Source: Micromonospora sp. C28SCA-DRY-2 (lineage in GTDB: Bacteria > Actinomycetota > Actinomycetes > Mycobacteriales > Micromonosporaceae). Taken from it: DNA of 64,000 nt. The translations under genes were made by a program, and so were the position numbers. The stretch covers positions 372,001-436,000 of the forward strand of contig NZ_JAUMKD010000003.1 of the NCBI RefSeq assembly GCF_030519475.1, read 5' to 3'. Shown here in pieces: positions 62,608 to 64,000 of the stretch. The notes beneath the pieces were generated by a model. The model was not told the origin of the DNA. It ran no database searches and worked only from the letters and a program-made list of their open reading frames with translations. The first letter of the stretch is position 1. Each line of letters begins with the position of its first letter.

Positions 62608-64000
62608 TGCTGGCGCACCAGGTGACCCGGCTGCGCACCGACGTGCCGGCGGGGCTGACCGAGGCCCTCGACGTGGTCGCCGGCTTCGACGCCGTGCTGA
62701 CCCGGGGCTTCGCCCGGATCGGCGAGGAGGACGCCGCCGCGCTGGCGGCGCTGGCCGACGCGGTGGCCGGCACCCCGCTCGGTGCGCGGGTGGCGGAGGC
62801 GGTCGGCAAGGTGACCGCCGGCTCGGTGGCCGAGGAGCACCTCGCCGTGCTGGCCGGGGCGCGGTCGGCCCTGCTGGGCGCGGCGCACGACGCCCTGCTC
62901 GGGCAGCTCGACGGGGTACTCGGGCGGGACCGGTCACCGTGGCCCGGAGCGGCCGCCGGCGCGACGGAGGTCTCCCCCGCCCGGCTGGCGGCGCGGGCCT
63001 GGCTGCACGAGGTGGCGCTCACCGGTTGGCGCGGCGTCGACCACGAGCTGGTCTCGGGTGCCGCGGCGCCGGTGGAAGACGCGCTGGCCGAGCCCGGGTC
63101 GCGTCGGCTCGCCGTGCTGCTCGACGGTCTCGCCGCCGAGCTGCGGGCGTGCGTACCGGTGGCGGCGATGCCGCAGGCGCCGGTCCGGCGCTGGGCCGAC
63201 CTGTGGGCGCGCGGCATGCTGCTCACCCAGGGCGCGCCGGCCGGGCCGGCGGCGGACGTCGAGCTGGTCTCCGGGCGGTTGCTGCCGCTCGGCGTGGACG
63301 TCCACGAGCACGACACCGCCGTACAGGTGGGGCTGCACGCCGTGCTCGAACCGGCCGGCGGCGGGACGCCACGACTGGTCCGGGCCACGGTGGGCGCCGC
63401 GAAGGTGGCCACCATCGTCGGGCCGGCGATCTGGCGGCTCTTCCCGGGCCAGCCCACGCTGCTGCGGGCGCTGGCCGGGCGGCGGGCCGTGACGGTCACC
63501 GACCTGCCGCTGCACGGCGGCGACCTGCGCTGGGACGACACGCGGGCCGAGTTGGGCGAGCCGACCGACCCGTTCGCGACCGCGCGGGTACTGCTCGCGT
63601 CGGCGACCGCGGCGTCGACGCCGCCGCTGGACCGCCACCCGGCCGCGATCGCCGAACCGGTGCTGGTCGAGGGCGCCGCGGTGCGCGACGACGGCGGGCT
63701 CGTCCTCGATCTCGACGGCGAGCGGGTCCCGGTGACCGTGGACCGGCTGCCGGCCAGCGGCCCGCTCACCCGGGGCCGGGTCGCCGCCGCGACGGCCTGC
63801 CTCGGCCTGCTGCGCTGGGACGACGGCCGCTGGCTCCTGCAACCCCTCGGCGTGCGGTTCACCAGCAAGCGGCAGGTGGCCGAGGCGCACAACGGCGACT
63901 GGGCGGACGGGGTCACCGACCCGAAGATCGCGAAGGCCGACGCGAAGGCGGGTGACGCCGTGGCGGTGCTGCGCGAGCGCGCGGGACGGTTGCTGCGCCG
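62607..64000 (+). CDS. Large unknown protein, cut by window end
   Basis: At least 464 codons, open to the window edge. The start is the ATG in TGATG. Sequence: MLAHQVTRLRTDVPAGLTEALDVVAGFDAVLTRGFARIG in parts, later AWLHEVALTGWRGVDHELV, VGAAKVATIVGPAIWRLFPGQPTLL, RRAVTVTDLPLHGGDLRWDD, WLLQPLGVRFTSKRQ. No signal peptide or membrane segment; no family recognised. Probably works with the SWIM protein. Confidence 0.7.
   Translation, partial: MLAHQVTRLRTDVPAGLTEALDVVAGFDAVLTRGFARIGEEDAAALAALADAVAGTPLGARVAEAVGKVTAGSVAEEHLAVLAGARSALLGAAHDALLGQLDGVLGRDRSPWPGAAAGATEVSPARLAARAWLHEVALTGWRGVDHELVSGAAAPVEDALAEPGSRRLAVLLDGLAAELRACVPVAAMPQAPVRRWADLWARGMLLTQGAPAGPAADVELVSGRLLPLGVDVHEHDTAVQVGLHAVLEPAGGGTPRLVRATVGAAKVATIVGPAIWRLFPGQPTLLRALAGRRAVTVTDLPLHGGDLRWDDTRAELGEPTDPFATARVLLASATAASTPPLDRHPAAIAEPVLVEGAAVRDDGGLVLDLDGERVPVTVDRLPASGPLTRGRVAAATACLGLLRWDDGRWLLQPLGVRFTSKRQVAEAHNGDWADGVTDPKIAKADAKAGDAVAVLRERAGRLLR

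Noticed and set aside
1..64000. CRISPR arrays, tRNA or rRNA genes, insertion sequences, prophage
   Set aside because: No regular repeat-spacer pattern, cloverleaf, transposase or phage structural gene was seen by eye; a covariance or profile search could still find a tRNA.

Overview
The window is very GC-rich DNA with actinobacterial gene style: GTG starts, 4-bp stop/start overlaps, Tat and Sec secreted proteins, many ECF, TetR, LuxR and PadR regulators, and leaderless promoters. The protein families (SapA-like secreted protein, LAL regulator, LtrA, GH11-CBM2 xylanase, huge S8 and M36 proteases) suit a soil filamentous actinomycete of the Micromonosporaceae, probably Micromonospora or a close relative. 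That placement is inference. I see no rRNA, tRNA, CRISPR, insertion sequence or phage genes. It looks like ordinary chromosome rich in accessory and secretion functions.

Layout. 0-5 kb: a Cys-rich protein with a Tat-exported partner, a SigJ/ECF41-type sigma factor, a frame-broken membrane gene, and a histidine kinase/response regulator pair. 5-10 kb: a TetR gene and a PEP-synthase/rifampin-phosphotransferase-like enzyme behind a promoter with two operators, divergent from a SagB-type nitroreductase. 10-16.5 kb: a double LtrA membrane protein, ROK regulator, MFS transporter and glyoxalase-fold protein. 16.7-24 kb: large-subunit catalase, MerR regulator with quinone oxidoreductase, GNAT, DHA2 drug exporter and a maltokinase-cap-like protein. 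24-27 kb: lutABC for lactate oxidation. 27-33 kb: BON protein, secreted DUF1906 protein, and a five-gene MauE/MauD-like operon making a Tat-exported 12-cysteine protein with two peptidoglycan-binding domains. 33-40.9 kb: DUF72, FUSC-type exporter, TetR/GNAT pair, GH11 xylanase, ECF sigma factor and a SnoaL protein. 40.9-54.1 kb: an almost entirely minus-strand block for extracellular protein use (M36 metalloprotease, S8 subtilase with a detached C-terminal domain, LAL regulator, P1 aminopeptidase, SapA-like protein). 54.2-64 kb: PadR/membrane pair, Tat beta-propeller, hemerythrin, a three-gene unknown cluster, a DUF1223 protein, and a SWIM-zinc-finger gene coupled to a large gene cut by the window end.

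How genes work together. Three blocks read as functional units: lutABC; the proteolysis block with its own regulator; and the MauE/MauD operon, in which a DoxX-like membrane protein and a thioredoxin-fold protein would build the disulfides of the exported Cys-rich wall-binding protein. The last is the best candidate for a poorly described system. A second Cys-rich protein, lacking a signal peptide but paired with a Tat protein, sits at the left edge. Several genes carry readable regulation: a 24-bp palindrome over a -10 box, paired TetR operators, MerR-type 19-bp-spacer promoters, a PadR operator, and a strong xylanase promoter with an operator at its -35.
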